A stretch of 57,580 bases of DNA, taken from contig NZ_JABERD010000043.1 in the NCBI RefSeq assembly GCF_013044505.1, positions 1 to 57,580 on the forward strand, read 5' to 3'. Both the position numbers and the translations under genes were made by a program. The notes under the pieces were generated by a model. It saw only the letters and a program-made list of their open reading frames with translations. It made no database searches and was not told the DNA's origin. Positions 23,258-33,132 of this stretch are shown here, in pieces. Source of the stretch: Streptomyces sp. S3(2020) (lineage in GTDB: Bacteria; Actinomycetota; Actinomycetes; Streptomycetales; Streptomycetaceae). Every line of letters starts with the position of its first letter. Positions within the stretch are counted from its first letter, which is position 1.

Positions 23258-24724
23258 TCAGCCCTGCTCGGCCCACCACTCCTTGAGCGCCTTGGCCGCA
23301 GCTTCCTCGCCCATCGGCCCGTTCTCCAAGCGCAGTTCCAGCATGTGCTTGTACGCACGCCCCACGGCCGGGCCGGGCCCCACGCCGAGGATCTCCATGA
23401 TCTGGTTGCCGTCCAGGTCCGGGCGGATCGCGTCGAGCTCCTCCTGCTCCTGGAGCTGGGTGATGCGGTCCTCCAGGCCGTCGTAGGCACGGGACAGCGC
23501 GACCGCCTTGCGCTTGTTACGCGTGGTGCAGTCGGACCGGGTCAGCTTGTGGAGACGGTCGAGGAGAGGGCCAGCGTCACGGACGTAGCGGCGAACCGCG
23601 GAGTCCGTCCACTCACCCATGCCGTAACCGTGGAAACGCAGATGGAGTTCGACCAGCCGCGAGACGTCCTTCACCAACTCGTTGGAGTACTTGAGAGCCG
23701 TCATCCGCTTCTTGGTCATCTTCGCGCCGACCACCTCGTGGTGATGGAACGAGACCCGGCCGTCCTCCTCGAAGCGGCGCGTACGCGGCTTGCCGATGTC
23801 GTGCAGCAGGGCGGACAGCCGCAGGACCAGGTCGGGACCGTTCTCCTCCAGAGCCATCGCCTGCTCAAGGACGATCAGCGTGTGCTCGTAGACGTCCTTG
23901 TGCCGGTGGTGCTCGTCGCTCTCCAGCCGCAGGGCCGGCAGCTCGGGCAGCACATGGTCGGCGAGTCCGGTGTCGACCAGCAGGGTCAGCCCCTTGCGCG
24001 GGCGCGTGGAGAGGATGAGCTTGTTCAGCTCGTCCCGCACCCTCTCGGCCGAGACGATCTCGATCCGTCCGGACATGTCCTTCATCGCGGCGACGACCTC
24101 GGGAGCCACCTCGAAGTCGAGCTGGGCGGCGAAGCGCGCGGCCCGCATCATCCGCAGCGGGTCGTCGGAGAAGGACGCCTCGGGCGTGCCCGGGGTGCGC
24201 AGCACACCCGCCGTGAGGTCGTCGAGCCCGCCGTGCGGATCGATGAACTCCTTCTCCGGCAGCGCGACAGCCATCGCGTTCACGGTGAAGTCGCGCCGGA
24301 CGAGGTCCTCCTCGATGGAGTCGCCGTAGGACACCTCGGGCTTGCGCGAGGTCCGGTCGTACGCCTCCGACCGGTACGTGGTGACCTCGATCTGAAAGCT
24401 TCTGACAGCTTCTCCGACGCGGGCGTCCTTCTGTACCCCGACGGTGCCGAAGGCGATCCCGACCTCCCACACGGAGTCCGCCCACGGGCGCACGATCTTC
24501 AGCACGTCCTCGGGGCGGGCGTCGGTCGTGAAGTCCAGGTCGTTGCCGAGCCGGCCGAGCAGCGCGTCCCTGACCGAGCCGCCGACCAGGGCGAGAGAGA
24601 ACCCGGCCTCCTGGAAACGGCGGGCAAGGTCGTCGGCGACAGGAGCGACCCGCAGCAGTTCACTCACCGCGCGGAGCTGCACCTGGCTCAGGGCACTGGA
24701 GGTGTCTTCGTTGGCGTTCGGCAC
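23258..24724 (-). CDS. CCA tRNA nucleotidyltransferase / poly(A) polymerase-family protein
   Basis: 488 residues. The class II nucleotidyltransferase head has LVGGSVRDALLGR and the metal-binding pair DLDFTT (about residues 40-63), then EEDLVRRDFTVNAMA and FSDDPLRMMRAARFAAQL. An HD domain (LLHDIGKPRTRR, about residue 295) follows. It adds or repairs the 3' CCA of tRNAs in the cytoplasm; a poly(A) tailing role is the alternative in this family. GTG 24724 is chosen because TACCCT lies 8 nt upstream as a -10, implying a leaderless mRNA; the longer frame to 24841 is poor. It is divergent from the DUF6049-like gene. Confidence 0.93.
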   Translation of the reverse strand: MPNANEDTSSALSQVQLRAVSELLRVAPVADDLARRFQEAGFSLALVGGSVRDALLGRLGNDLDFTTDARPEDVLKIVRPWADSVWEVGIAFGTVGVQKDARVGEAVRSFQIEVTTYRSEAYDRTSRKPEVSYGDSIEEDLVRRDFTVNAMAVALPEKEFIDPHGGLDDLTAGVLRTPGTPEASFSDDPLRMMRAARFAAQLDFEVAPEVVAAMKDMSGRIEIVSAERVRDELNKLILSTRPRKGLTLLVDTGLADHVLPELPALRLESDEHHRHKDVYEHTLIVLEQAMALEENGPDLVLRLSALLHDIGKPRTRRFEEDGRVSFHHHEVVGAKMTKKRMTALKYSNELVKDVSRLVELHLRFHGYGMGEWTDSAVRRYVRDAGPLLDRLHKLTRSDCTTRNKRKAVALSRAYDGLEDRITQLQEQEELDAIRPDLDGNQIMEILGVGPGPAVGRAYKHMLELRLENGPMGEEAAAKALKEWWAEQG

Positions 24725-24970
24725 AACAGAAGAGGGTACGTGGCCTGGGCGGCGCGATGCGCCTCCATTGAATCTGCACAGCCAGGCGTGTGAGGCTCGC
24801 TCCCCGGACGTGCGAAATCGCTCTCCTTTATACGCACACATACGGGATGCTCCGGACCCTTCGCCCGATCTTGTGGACCAGTCCGCGGCACTTCCCCTCA
24901 GCGCGCATCGTTACCATGCGTGGACGCACATTCCGACGACCACTGACGACGACGAGGGACGGGCGAGCGC

Positions 24971-27361
24971 GTGGCCGAGGCGGCAGACTTCCAGGGGATG
25001 AGTCCCTCACCTGCCCGCCGGTGGCTGCGGCGCACCGGAGCCCTGCTCGCCGGGGCGCCTCTGCTGGCCGGCCTTCTCCAGTTGCCCGCGGCCGCACCCG
25101 CGGCGGCCGCGTCCGGCTCGAGCACGGTGGCCGTCGCCCTCGACACGCTCACCCCCAGCGCCCCCACGGACGGCGACACGCTCACCGTGTCCGGCACCGT
25201 GACCAACAAGGGCAAGCAGGCGGTCACCGACGCCCAGGTGGACCTCCGCGTGGGACCCGCGCTCAGCACCCGCTCGGAGATCGACACCGTCGCCAAGCGC
25301 ACCGACTTCCAGCCGGGGCTCGACGGGACGATCGTCGGCGGTAAGTACGTCAAGAAGTTCACCAAGCTCGCCCCGGGCGTCGCCCAGGACTTCAGCATCT
25401 CCGTGCCGGTCGACGAGCTGGACCTCGGCTCGGACGGCGTCTACCAGCTGGGTGTCTCCCTGACGGGTGAGACGTCCGCGCAGCAGTGGCAGCAGGTGCT
25501 CGGTATCCAGCGGACGTTCCTGCCCTGGCAGCCCGAGGGTGCCGACACGAAGACGAAGACGACGGTCCTGTGGCCGCTCGTCTCCACCGTCCACCTGACG
25601 GCGGAGACGGGGTCCAACGAACAGCAGACGCCGGTCTTCCTCAACGACGATCTCGCCAAGGAGATCTCCCCGGGCGGCCGCCTGGAGCAGCTGCTGTCGC
25701 TGGGCAAGGAGCTGGACGTCACCTGGGTGATCGATCCGGACCTGCTGGCCTCCGTCGACGCGATGACGCGTACCTACCGCGTCGAGTCGGGCAGCACCAC
25801 CGTGGCGGGCACGCACCAGCAGGTCGCCATGGCGTGGCTCGCCGAGTTGCAGGAGGCGGTGGCGGACAAGGAGGTCGTCGCCCTCCCCTTCTCCGACCCG
25901 GATCTGGCCTCCCTCGCCCACAACGGCACGACGGTCACCGGTTCCCTCGGCCATCTCAAGGAGGCCACCGACGCCGCCGCCACGACGGTGAAGACGGTGC
26001 TCCATGTGACGCCGAGCACCGACTTCGCCTGGCCCGTCGAAGGTGCCGTCGACCCGTCGATCGTCAAGGTCGCCACCTCCGCCGGCGCCGACAAGGTGAT
26101 CGCGCGCAGCGACAGCCTCCAGGAGACCGGCGGGCTGCCGTACACGCCCTCCGCTGCCCGCCCGATCGGCGGCGGTACGACCGCGGTGGTCGCGGACGCG
26201 CGGCTGTCCACGGCCTTCGAAGGCGATCTGACGAAGGCCTCCACCGCAACGCTCGCCGTACAGAAGTTCCTCGCGTCGAGCCTGACGCTCAACGTCCAGA
26301 CCGACAAGCAGCGCAGCATCGTCGTCGCTCCGCAGCGCATGGCGACGGCGAGCCAGGCCCGGGCGCTGGCCAAGGCGGTGTCGGCCCTCCAGGAGGGGAA
26401 CTGGTCCCAGGCCCAGGGCCTCACGTCGGCGGCCGGCGCCAAGCCGGACGCGAACGCCACCACGAAGGTGCCGTCGGCATCCGCCTACCCCACCTCGCTG
26501 CGCAAGCAGGAACTGCCGAAGACGGCCTTCCAGCAGATCGCGGCCACGCAGGACAAGCTGGACAGGTTCAAGGTCATCCTCACCGACGAGTCCCGGGTCG
26601 TGACCCCGTTCGGACGGGCCATGAACCGTGAGATGTCCACATCCTGGCGCGGCCGTGCCGCCGAGGCGAACCGCTATCGCAACGGTGTGGAGTGGCACCT
26701 CAACTCCCTGACCGAACAGGTCAGGCTGATCGACAAGTCCGAGACCAAACTCTCCGGGCGCAGCGCCACGATCCCCGTGACCGTGCAGAACAACCTGGTG
26801 CAGGGCGTCGAGCACCTGGTGCTGCGGCTGACTTCGACGAGCCCGACCCGCCTCAAGATCGGGGACGGCGACTACCAGGAACAGCGGGTCGAGGTCTCGG
26901 GCGGGCACAGTCAGTCGGTGAAGTTCACCACCTCGGCCCTGGCCAACGGCCGGGCGACGGTGACCGCCCAGCTGTTCACGCAGGACGGCCAGGCGTACGG
27001 CGACCCCGTTCAGTTCGACGTGAAGGTCACCGAGTTCACGGCCACGGTGATGCTGGTCATCGGCGGTGGTTTCCTCCTGCTGGTCCTCGCCGGTTTCCGG
27101 ATGTACACGCAGCGCAAGCGCGCCGCCGCCCGGGAGGCCGCGGAGGACGACCCGGACAACCCCGACGAGACCGGGGAGGCCAGCGAGACCGGCGAGACCG
27201 TGGACGCCGCGGAGAACCCCGCAGCCTCCGAGGACCGTCTCAAGAAGGAGTCCGGCCCCCTGCGTGGGGCAGACGACCCGGAGCAGCCGAGTGACCCTGC
27301 GCCGGACACCGCAGCGGAAAGCGCCGACCCGTCCGGCACGGGTGAGAGAGTGGACCGTTGA
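24971..27361 (+). CDS. Large secreted, membrane-anchored protein (DUF6049-like)
   Basis: A 796-residue protein with an N-terminal Sec signal peptide (about residues 15-48, LRRTGALLAGAPLLAGLLQLPAAAPAAAA), a long extracytoplasmic region, one transmembrane helix near residue 690 (VMLVIGGGFLLLVLAGFRMY) and an acidic disordered cytosolic tail. The region after the signal resembles a CARDB/Ig-like beta domain (VSGTVTNKGKQAV). It matches in position and layout the SCO3895/DUF6049 family, whose role is unknown. It sits 47 bases upstream of murJ on the same strand, suggesting a part in wall-precursor export or regulation. Confidence 0.82.
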   Translation: MAEAADFQGMSPSPARRWLRRTGALLAGAPLLAGLLQLPAAAPAAAASGSSTVAVALDTLTPSAPTDGDTLTVSGTVTNKGKQAVTDAQVDLRVGPALSTRSEIDTVAKRTDFQPGLDGTIVGGKYVKKFTKLAPGVAQDFSISVPVDELDLGSDGVYQLGVSLTGETSAQQWQQVLGIQRTFLPWQPEGADTKTKTTVLWPLVSTVHLTAETGSNEQQTPVFLNDDLAKEISPGGRLEQLLSLGKELDVTWVIDPDLLASVDAMTRTYRVESGSTTVAGTHQQVAMAWLAELQEAVADKEVVALPFSDPDLASLAHNGTTVTGSLGHLKEATDAAATTVKTVLHVTPSTDFAWPVEGAVDPSIVKVATSAGADKVIARSDSLQETGGLPYTPSAARPIGGGTTAVVADARLSTAFEGDLTKASTATLAVQKFLASSLTLNVQTDKQRSIVVAPQRMATASQARALAKAVSALQEGNWSQAQGLTSAAGAKPDANATTKVPSASAYPTSLRKQELPKTAFQQIAATQDKLDRFKVILTDESRVVTPFGRAMNREMSTSWRGRAAEANRYRNGVEWHLNSLTEQVRLIDKSETKLSGRSATIPVTVQNNLVQGVEHLVLRLTSTSPTRLKIGDGDYQEQRVEVSGGHSQSVKFTTSALANGRATVTAQLFTQDGQAYGDPVQFDVKVTEFTATVMLVIGGGFLLLVLAGFRMYTQRKRAAAREAAEDDPDNPDETGEASETGETVDAAENPAASEDRLKKESGPLRGADDPEQPSDPAPDTAAESADPSGTGERVDR

Positions 27362-27408
27362 GGATGTCGTGGCCGCCGGTGGGCCCGGGACGATGAGGTG
27401 GGGTAACC

Positions 27409-29661
27409 ATGAACGCGCCGTACGACGGTGACCGCGGCCAGGCCGCGGGCAGCTCGGGCTACCCGGACGGCCCGCCGCCCGAGCACGGCCAGGTGCCGCC
27501 GCAGCCCCCCGCGGACATGTACCTCCAGGACGCCTACGACCAGGACCCCTACCGGGCGCAGGACCTCTCCGCCCAGGACCCGGTCGCCGAGGCGCTCTAC
27601 GACCGCGCCGCGCACCCTCCGCCGCCCCCCGGCACGTACCAGCCGCAGCAGCCTCTGTACGCCCAGCCTCAGCAGTCCCCGTACGCGCCCGACCCGCATG
27701 TGTGGGCCCAGACGCCGGCGCCCGAGCCGGAGGGTCCGACCCAGTACCTGCCGTACGGCGACGATCCCCGCACGACGCAGTACGTCGGCGTCGACGACCT
27801 CGTCACGCACTCCGCCGAGGAGCGCCACGAGCCGGACGCCTTCGCCCACCTCTTCCGCGACCAGCAGCAGGGTGGCGGCCGGCCGCCGTACCAGCCCCCG
27901 TCGGTCCCCGGCCCCTCCCCGGCACCGGTCCCGGGCGCCGAGCCCACCGTGCCGCCCTCCGCGGACAGGACCATGAACCTGGGCACCGCCCCCGTACCGC
28001 CTCCGGCCGCACCGGCTCCGGCGAAGAAGGGCGGCAAGGCCGCGGGCCTGCTGAAGTCCAGCGCGGTGATGGCGGCGGGCACGATGGTGTCCCGGCTCAC
28101 CGGGTTCGTGCGCTCCGCGATGATCGTCTCGGTACTGGGCCTCGGCCTCCTCGGCGACTCCTTCCAGGTCGCCTACCAGCTGCCGACGATGATCTACATC
28201 CTGACCGTCGGCGGCGGCCTCAACTCCGTCTTCGTGCCGCAGTTGGTGCGTGCCATGAAGGACGACGAGGACAGCGGCGAGGCATACGCCAACCGGCTGC
28301 TGACGCTCGTCATGGTGGTGCTCGCCGCGCTCACCGCACTGGCGATGTTCGCCGCACCGCTCCTGGTGCGCGTGCTGTCGAACCCGGTCGCGAGCAACCC
28401 CGCGGCCAACGAGGTCGCCGTCACCTTCACCCGCTACTTCCTGCCGTCGATCTTCTTCATGGGGATCCACGTGGTGATGGGCCAGATCCTCAACGCCCGC
28501 GGCAAGTTCGGCGCGATGATGTGGACCCCGGTCCTCAACAACGTCGTCATCATCGTGACGCTCGGGACGTTCCTCTGGGTGTACGGCACCGCGGAGCGCT
28601 CCGGCATGGCGGTCACCAACATCCCGCCGGAGGGCCAGCGTCTCCTCGGCGTCGGCATCCTGCTCGGCATGGTGGTCCAGGCGCTGTCGATGATCCCGTA
28701 CCTGCGGGAGACCGGCTTCCGGATGCGGCTGCGCTTCGACTGGAAGGGACACGGCCTCGGCAAGGCCGCCATGCTCGCCAAGTGGACGATCCTGTTCGTC
28801 CTGGCCAACCAGGCGGGCGCCCTCGTCGTCACCCAGCTCTCCACCGCCTCCGGCATCGACTCCGGTGTGAAGGGCACGGGTTTCGCCGCCTACGCCAACG
28901 CCCAGCTGATCTGGGGCCTTCCGCAGGCCATCATCACCGTGTCCCTCATGGCCGCCCTGCTGCCCCGCATCTCGCGCTCGGCCGCGGAGAACGACGCCGG
29001 CGCGGTCCGCGACGACATCTCCCAAGGCCTGCGCACCACGGCCGTCGCGATCGTGCCCATCGCCTTCGGCTTCGTCTCGCTCGGCATCCCGATGTGCACC
29101 CTGATCTTCGGCGCCTCGGGCGCCGACCAGGCCACGAACATGGGCTTCATGCTGATGGCCTTCGGCCTCGGCCTGATCCCGTTCTCCGTGCAGTACGTCG
29201 TCCTGCGTGCCTTCTACGCCTACGAGGACACCCGGACCCCGTTCTACAACACGGTCATCGTGGCGGCCGTCAACGCCGCCGCGTCCGCCATCTGCTTCTT
29301 CGTGATCCCGGCCCGCTGGGCCGTGGTCGGCATGGCCGCCTCGTACGGCCTCGCCTACGCAGTCGGCGTCGGCGTCGCCTGGAACCGGCTGCGCAAGCGG
29401 CTCGGCGGGGACCTGGACGGTGCCCGTGTGATGCGGACGTACGCCAGACTGTGCATCGCCTCGGTACCGGCGGCAGTCCTCAGCGGCGCGGTCTGCTACG
29501 GCATCGGGCACACTCTCGGCCAGGGCGTCGTCGGCTCGTTCGCGGCCCTGATCGTCGGCGGGGTCGTGCTGCTCGGGATCTTCTTCGTGGCCGCTCGCAA
29601 GATGCGCATCGAGGAGCTGAACTCCCTGGTCGGCATGGTGCGCGGACGGCTGGGGCGCTGA
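27409..29661 (+). CDS. murJ: Lipid II flippase MurJ (MviN)
   Basis: 750 residues. A Pro/Tyr/Gln-rich disordered cytosolic extension (1-210) precedes the 14-helix MviN/MOP core, which begins SSAVMAAGTMVSRLTGFVRS. MurJ flips lipid II from the inner to the outer leaflet for peptidoglycan synthesis. The extension is much longer than in E. coli MurJ (about 510 residues in all). In mycobacteria the equivalent protein is fused to a C-terminal pseudokinase; here that part is the separate next gene. ATG 27409 follows GAGGTGGGG. Confidence 0.95.
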   Translation: MNAPYDGDRGQAAGSSGYPDGPPPEHGQVPPQPPADMYLQDAYDQDPYRAQDLSAQDPVAEALYDRAAHPPPPPGTYQPQQPLYAQPQQSPYAPDPHVWAQTPAPEPEGPTQYLPYGDDPRTTQYVGVDDLVTHSAEERHEPDAFAHLFRDQQQGGGRPPYQPPSVPGPSPAPVPGAEPTVPPSADRTMNLGTAPVPPPAAPAPAKKGGKAAGLLKSSAVMAAGTMVSRLTGFVRSAMIVSVLGLGLLGDSFQVAYQLPTMIYILTVGGGLNSVFVPQLVRAMKDDEDSGEAYANRLLTLVMVVLAALTALAMFAAPLLVRVLSNPVASNPAANEVAVTFTRYFLPSIFFMGIHVVMGQILNARGKFGAMMWTPVLNNVVIIVTLGTFLWVYGTAERSGMAVTNIPPEGQRLLGVGILLGMVVQALSMIPYLRETGFRMRLRFDWKGHGLGKAAMLAKWTILFVLANQAGALVVTQLSTASGIDSGVKGTGFAAYANAQLIWGLPQAIITVSLMAALLPRISRSAAENDAGAVRDDISQGLRTTAVAIVPIAFGFVSLGIPMCTLIFGASGADQATNMGFMLMAFGLGLIPFSVQYVVLRAFYAYEDTRTPFYNTVIVAAVNAAASAICFFVIPARWAVVGMAASYGLAYAVGVGVAWNRLRKRLGGDLDGARVMRTYARLCIASVPAAVLSGAVCYGIGHTLGQGVVGSFAALIVGGVVLLGIFFVAARKMRIEELNSLVGMVRGRLGR

Positions 29662-29685
29662 TAAACGGGTACGCGCACAACCATC

Positions 29686-29718
29686 GTCCGCCACCGTGTG
29701 TCGTGCATAGCGGCGGAC
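29686..29718 (+). other. Hairpin between murJ and the pseudokinase gene
   Basis: GTCCGCC (29686-29692) pairs with GGCGGAC (29712-29718) across a 19-nt loop. It could be a weak terminator or attenuator lowering expression of the downstream gene. Confidence 0.35.
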
Positions 29719-29799
29719 TGTGGGCACAATTGGGTTCGGCGTCGGACGGCGCGCACGGAAGTCGGTCGGCGCGCAACGAATGGGGAGGCGGGAACGACG

Positions 29800-31521
29800 G
29801 TGGCGGAACGGAGCACAGCTGCCGTCGACGTGGCAGACAACAGCGGCGATGAGCCGCTGACCGCACAGGCGGACCAGTCCACGGCCGACGGGGTGGCCCA
29901 GAACCGGGAGCGGGACACGGACAACAAAGAGGCACAGGGGAGTGGCGGGACCGAGAGTCCCGGGAAAGCCTCACCGCCCGAACTGCACAGCGGCCACAAG
30001 CTCGCCAGACGGTACCGGCTCGAGGAGTGCGTCACCCGTCTGGACGGCTTCAGCAGCTGGCGTGCGGTCGACGAGAAACTCCGCCGCGCGGTCGGCGTCC
30101 ACACCCTGCCCGCGGACCACTCACGGGCTCGTTCCGTTCTGGCCGCGGCCCGTTCGTCCGCGCTGCTCGGTGATCCTCGCTTCGTCCAGGTGCTGGACGC
30201 CGTCGAGGAGAACGATCTCGTCTATGTGGTCCACGAGTGGCTGCCCGACGCCACCGAGCTGACCACGCTCCTGGCCCCCGGGCCGCTGGAGCCGCACGAC
30301 GCCTACCAGATGGTCAGCCAGATCGCGGCCGCCATGGCGGCCGCCCACCGCGAGGGCCTCGCGCATCTGCGCCTGAACCCGAACGCGGTGCTGCGCACAT
30401 CGAGCGGCCAGTGGCGCATCCGCGGCCTCGCCGTGAACGCCGCGCTGCGCGGGATCACCTCCGACACCCCGCAGCGCACCGACACGGAGGCGGTCGGCGC
30501 CCTGCTGTACGCGGGGCTCACTCAGCGCTGGCCGTACGAGAGCGACGCCTACGGCCTGTCCGGGCTGCCCAAGGACGTCGGTCTGATCGCCCCGGACCAG
30601 GTACGGGCCGGCGTGCACCGCGGTCTGTCCGAGCTCGCGATGCGCGCACTCGTCAACAACGGCGCGACCGCCTCCCGCCACGAGTCCGCGTGCACCACGC
30701 CCGAGGAACTGGTGAAGGCGATCGGTGAGATGCCCCGCATCCGCCCGCCGGAGCCTGCGTTCACCGCGCCGCCCGAGTACCAGCGCACGACGTACCAGCA
30801 GGGCACGTACGGTCGCCCCGCGCCGCACCCGGGTACCACGCAGGTGCTGGCGACGCCTCCGCCCCCGCTGCAGAGTCGCACCGGCAGGGCCCTCAAGTGG
30901 GCCGTGTCGGCGCTGCTGATCGCCGCGCTGGGCCTCGGTAGCTGGCAGCTCGCGGATGCCCTCATGGACCAGGGCAACAAGTCCGACGACACCAACCAGA
31001 CACAGACGACGGACGACAACGACAAGGGCGGCGACAAGACCGAGCCCGCCAAGGCGCTCGGCATCGAGGGGGCCCAGGAGTACGTGGCCGAGGGCGATGC
31101 CCAGCATCCCGGCGACGTGGGCCTGACGTACGACGGCAGTGCTACGACGGGCTGGCGGACCAACAGCTACAACGACGGTCCGGAAATAGTGATCAAGCCT
31201 GGCGTCGGGATCCTCTACGACCTCGGCTCCACCCAGGAGGTGTCGACCGCGACGCTCTCCCTCCGGTACGGCGGCAATCACACCACCGTCAAGCTGTACG
31301 CGACCGACTCACCGGGCTCGTCCACACCGCTCAGCTCGATGAAGGAACTGGGCAAGGTCACGACGAGCGGCATGTCTGCGAAGGTGACGGTCGCCAAGCC
31401 GGTGAAGAGCCGCTACGTGCTCGTCTGGCTGACGGCGATGCCGTATTCCGGCGCGGATTCCGCCAACTACAGCCAGGCCGGCTACAAGCAGGCCATCACC
31501 AACGTGAAGTTCACCGGCTGA
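29800..31521 (+). CDS. Membrane pseudokinase with extracellular beta domain (MurJ partner)
   Basis: A 573-residue protein. A kinase-like domain spans about 65-310, but the catalytic residues are gone: the HRD loop reads HLRLNPNAV, the DFG region reads IRGLAVN, and no VAIK lysine is evident. A Pro-rich linker, one transmembrane helix (about 368-388) and an external domain of about 150 residues with discoidin/carbohydrate-binding-like strands (VGLTYDGSATTGWRT) follow. Mycobacterial MviN carries the same pseudokinase in one polypeptide, where it recruits an FHA protein. GTG 29800 follows GGGGAGGCGGG; an upstream ATG would add unrelated residues. It probably regulates MurJ. Confidence 0.85.
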   Translation: MAERSTAAVDVADNSGDEPLTAQADQSTADGVAQNRERDTDNKEAQGSGGTESPGKASPPELHSGHKLARRYRLEECVTRLDGFSSWRAVDEKLRRAVGVHTLPADHSRARSVLAAARSSALLGDPRFVQVLDAVEENDLVYVVHEWLPDATELTTLLAPGPLEPHDAYQMVSQIAAAMAAAHREGLAHLRLNPNAVLRTSSGQWRIRGLAVNAALRGITSDTPQRTDTEAVGALLYAGLTQRWPYESDAYGLSGLPKDVGLIAPDQVRAGVHRGLSELAMRALVNNGATASRHESACTTPEELVKAIGEMPRIRPPEPAFTAPPEYQRTTYQQGTYGRPAPHPGTTQVLATPPPPLQSRTGRALKWAVSALLIAALGLGSWQLADALMDQGNKSDDTNQTQTTDDNDKGGDKTEPAKALGIEGAQEYVAEGDAQHPGDVGLTYDGSATTGWRTNSYNDGPEIVIKPGVGILYDLGSTQEVSTATLSLRYGGNHTTVKLYATDSPGSSTPLSSMKELGKVTTSGMSAKVTVAKPVKSRYVLVWLTAMPYSGADSANYSQAGYKQAITNVKFTG

Positions 31522-31552
31522 CAACTCACCGCATCCCAGGGGAGGGGGTCCG

Positions 31553-32278
31553 ATGGCAGATGGCACCGCATACGGCGACGCAAGCGATCAGGACCTCCTC
31601 GCCCGGCATGTGGACGGCGATCCCGACGCCTTCGGGGAGCTCGTACGGCGTCACCGTGATCGTCTGTGGGCGGTGGCCCTGCGGACGCTCGGAGACCGCG
31701 AGGAGGCCGCTGACGCGGTCCAGGACGCCCTCGTCTCCGCCTACCGGGCCGCCCACACCTTCCGGGGTCAGTCGGCCGTCACGACATGGCTGCACCGCAT
31801 CACGGTGAACGCCTGTCTCGACCGCGTCCGCAAGGCGGCCTCCCGCAAGACGTCCCCGGTCGACGACACCGAACGCCTGGAGCAGCTCCTGGAGCCGCAC
31901 GAGTCGGCCTCGGCACCGGCGGAGCGCAATGATCTGCATCGCCAGCTCCTGGAAGCCCTCGGCACGCTTCCGCCAGACCAGCGGGCCGCCCTTGTCCTGG
32001 TGGACATGCAGGGATACCCGGTGGCCGAGGCCGCGCGCATGCTCGACGTCCCGACCGGCACGGTGAAGAGCCGCTGTGCCCGCGGCAGAGCCAGACTCCT
32101 TCCCCTCCTCACTCATCTGCGGCCGGAAAACACCGGTGACAGCAGAGAACCGAGCGGGGGACGGAACCGGGTTCAGGGGACATCCGTCCCACCCGCAGCG
32201 GAGCCTCATGACACAGGTCCCCGCAAGACGGGTCCAGGCGATTCAGCTGCTGTGAAGGGCGGAGGTGGGCGAGCGTGA
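31553..32278 (+). CDS. sigM: ECF RNA polymerase sigma factor SigM
   Basis: 241 residues. Region 2 (about 30-95) includes FGELVRRHRDRLWAVALRTLGDREEAADAVQDALVSAYR, and region 4 (about 130-185) includes LPPDQRAALVLVDMQGYPVAEAARMLDVPTGTVKSRCARGRARL. A disordered C-terminal extension of about 50 residues follows. It overlaps its anti-sigma gene by 4 bases (GTGA), so the two are translationally coupled. Order sigM-anti-sigma-trxB-trxA is the same as in mycobacteria. Starts 31 bases after the pseudokinase gene. Confidence 0.93.
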   Translation: MADGTAYGDASDQDLLARHVDGDPDAFGELVRRHRDRLWAVALRTLGDREEAADAVQDALVSAYRAAHTFRGQSAVTTWLHRITVNACLDRVRKAASRKTSPVDDTERLEQLLEPHESASAPAERNDLHRQLLEALGTLPPDQRAALVLVDMQGYPVAEAARMLDVPTGTVKSRCARGRARLLPLLTHLRPENTGDSREPSGGRNRVQGTSVPPAAEPHDTGPRKTGPGDSAAVKGGGGRA

Positions 32279-33132
32279 CATCGACAGACACGGCCGGGCA
32301 CCCGGACGTCGCGGAGATCTCCGACCTCACCGAAGGTCTTCTCCCCCCGTCACGGACCACTGACGTACGGCGGCATCTGGACGAATGTGAGCTCTGCGCA
32401 GATGTCCACGCGTCCTTGGAGGAGATCCGGGGACTGCTCGGTTCGATGCCGGGTCCCCCGCGCATGCCCAACGACGTCGCGAGCCGTATCGACGCCGCAC
32501 TGGCCGCCGAGGCTCTGCTCAGCGCCACGGCCTCCGATGCTGTGGATACCCCCGACCTCACTGTGGCGCATGTTTCACGTGAAACATCGGTATCGGCGGA
32601 CCGACCCGCTGGGCACGCCCGGACCTCCACCACAGGCCCCGGACGCAAGGACCGCACCCGCCGGGGGGGCCGCAGGATCGCCGTCCTGGGCACGGTGTTC
32701 ACCGTTGCTGCCCTCGGGCTCGGCTCCGTGCTCGTGTCCTCCCTCAACGACGGCAAGCCGTCCGCCCCCGCCACACAGGCCGCCACCTTCTCCGGGAAGA
32801 AGGTGGAGACTCAGGTCAACAGCCTCATGGCGAAGAGGTCCAGCCGCCCCGAGCGCACCTTCGGTACGAGCACCGTCCCCGAGAACAAGATCTTCAACCA
32901 GCCTCTCCCTGATGTACCCGCCTGCGTCCTCCAGGGCATCGGTCGGGACGACGACGCGCTGGCCGCAAAGGAAGGCACCTACAACGGAGTGTCCGCCTAT
33001 CTCGTGGTGATGGTCGACAAGAAGGACACCAGCCGGGTCGACGCCTACGTGGTCGACGCCGCCTGTGAGAAGGACTCGTCGTCCTCGGCGAAGGTGCTGC
33101 TGAAGCACTCCTACGCGCGGTCCTCCGGCTGA
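32275..33132 (+). CDS. Membrane anti-sigma factor for SigM (zinc-binding type)
   Basis: 285 residues. The N-terminal cytosolic domain has HLDECELC (H-x3-C-x2-C, about residue 34-41), the zinc anti-sigma signature that often senses thiol stress. A transmembrane helix (about 137-158) follows, then an extracytoplasmic domain of about 125 residues. The gene contains a perfect parS (32572-32585), read as VSRET in the linker before the membrane helix. Its stop is followed by the SigR-type promoter of trxB. It probably holds SigM at the membrane until a signal releases it. Confidence 0.9.
   Translation: MTSTDTAGHPDVAEISDLTEGLLPPSRTTDVRRHLDECELCADVHASLEEIRGLLGSMPGPPRMPNDVASRIDAALAAEALLSATASDAVDTPDLTVAHVSRETSVSADRPAGHARTSTTGPGRKDRTRRGGRRIAVLGTVFTVAALGLGSVLVSSLNDGKPSAPATQAATFSGKKVETQVNSLMAKRSSRPERTFGTSTVPENKIFNQPLPDVPACVLQGIGRDDDALAAKEGTYNGVSAYLVVMVDKKDTSRVDAYVVDAACEKDSSSSAKVLLKHSYARSSG
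32572..32585. promoter_or_regulatory. parS: parS site (perfect) inside the anti-sigma gene
   Basis: GTTTCACGTGAAAC within the coding sequence, translated in frame as VSRET in a poorly conserved linker. Confidence 0.93.
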
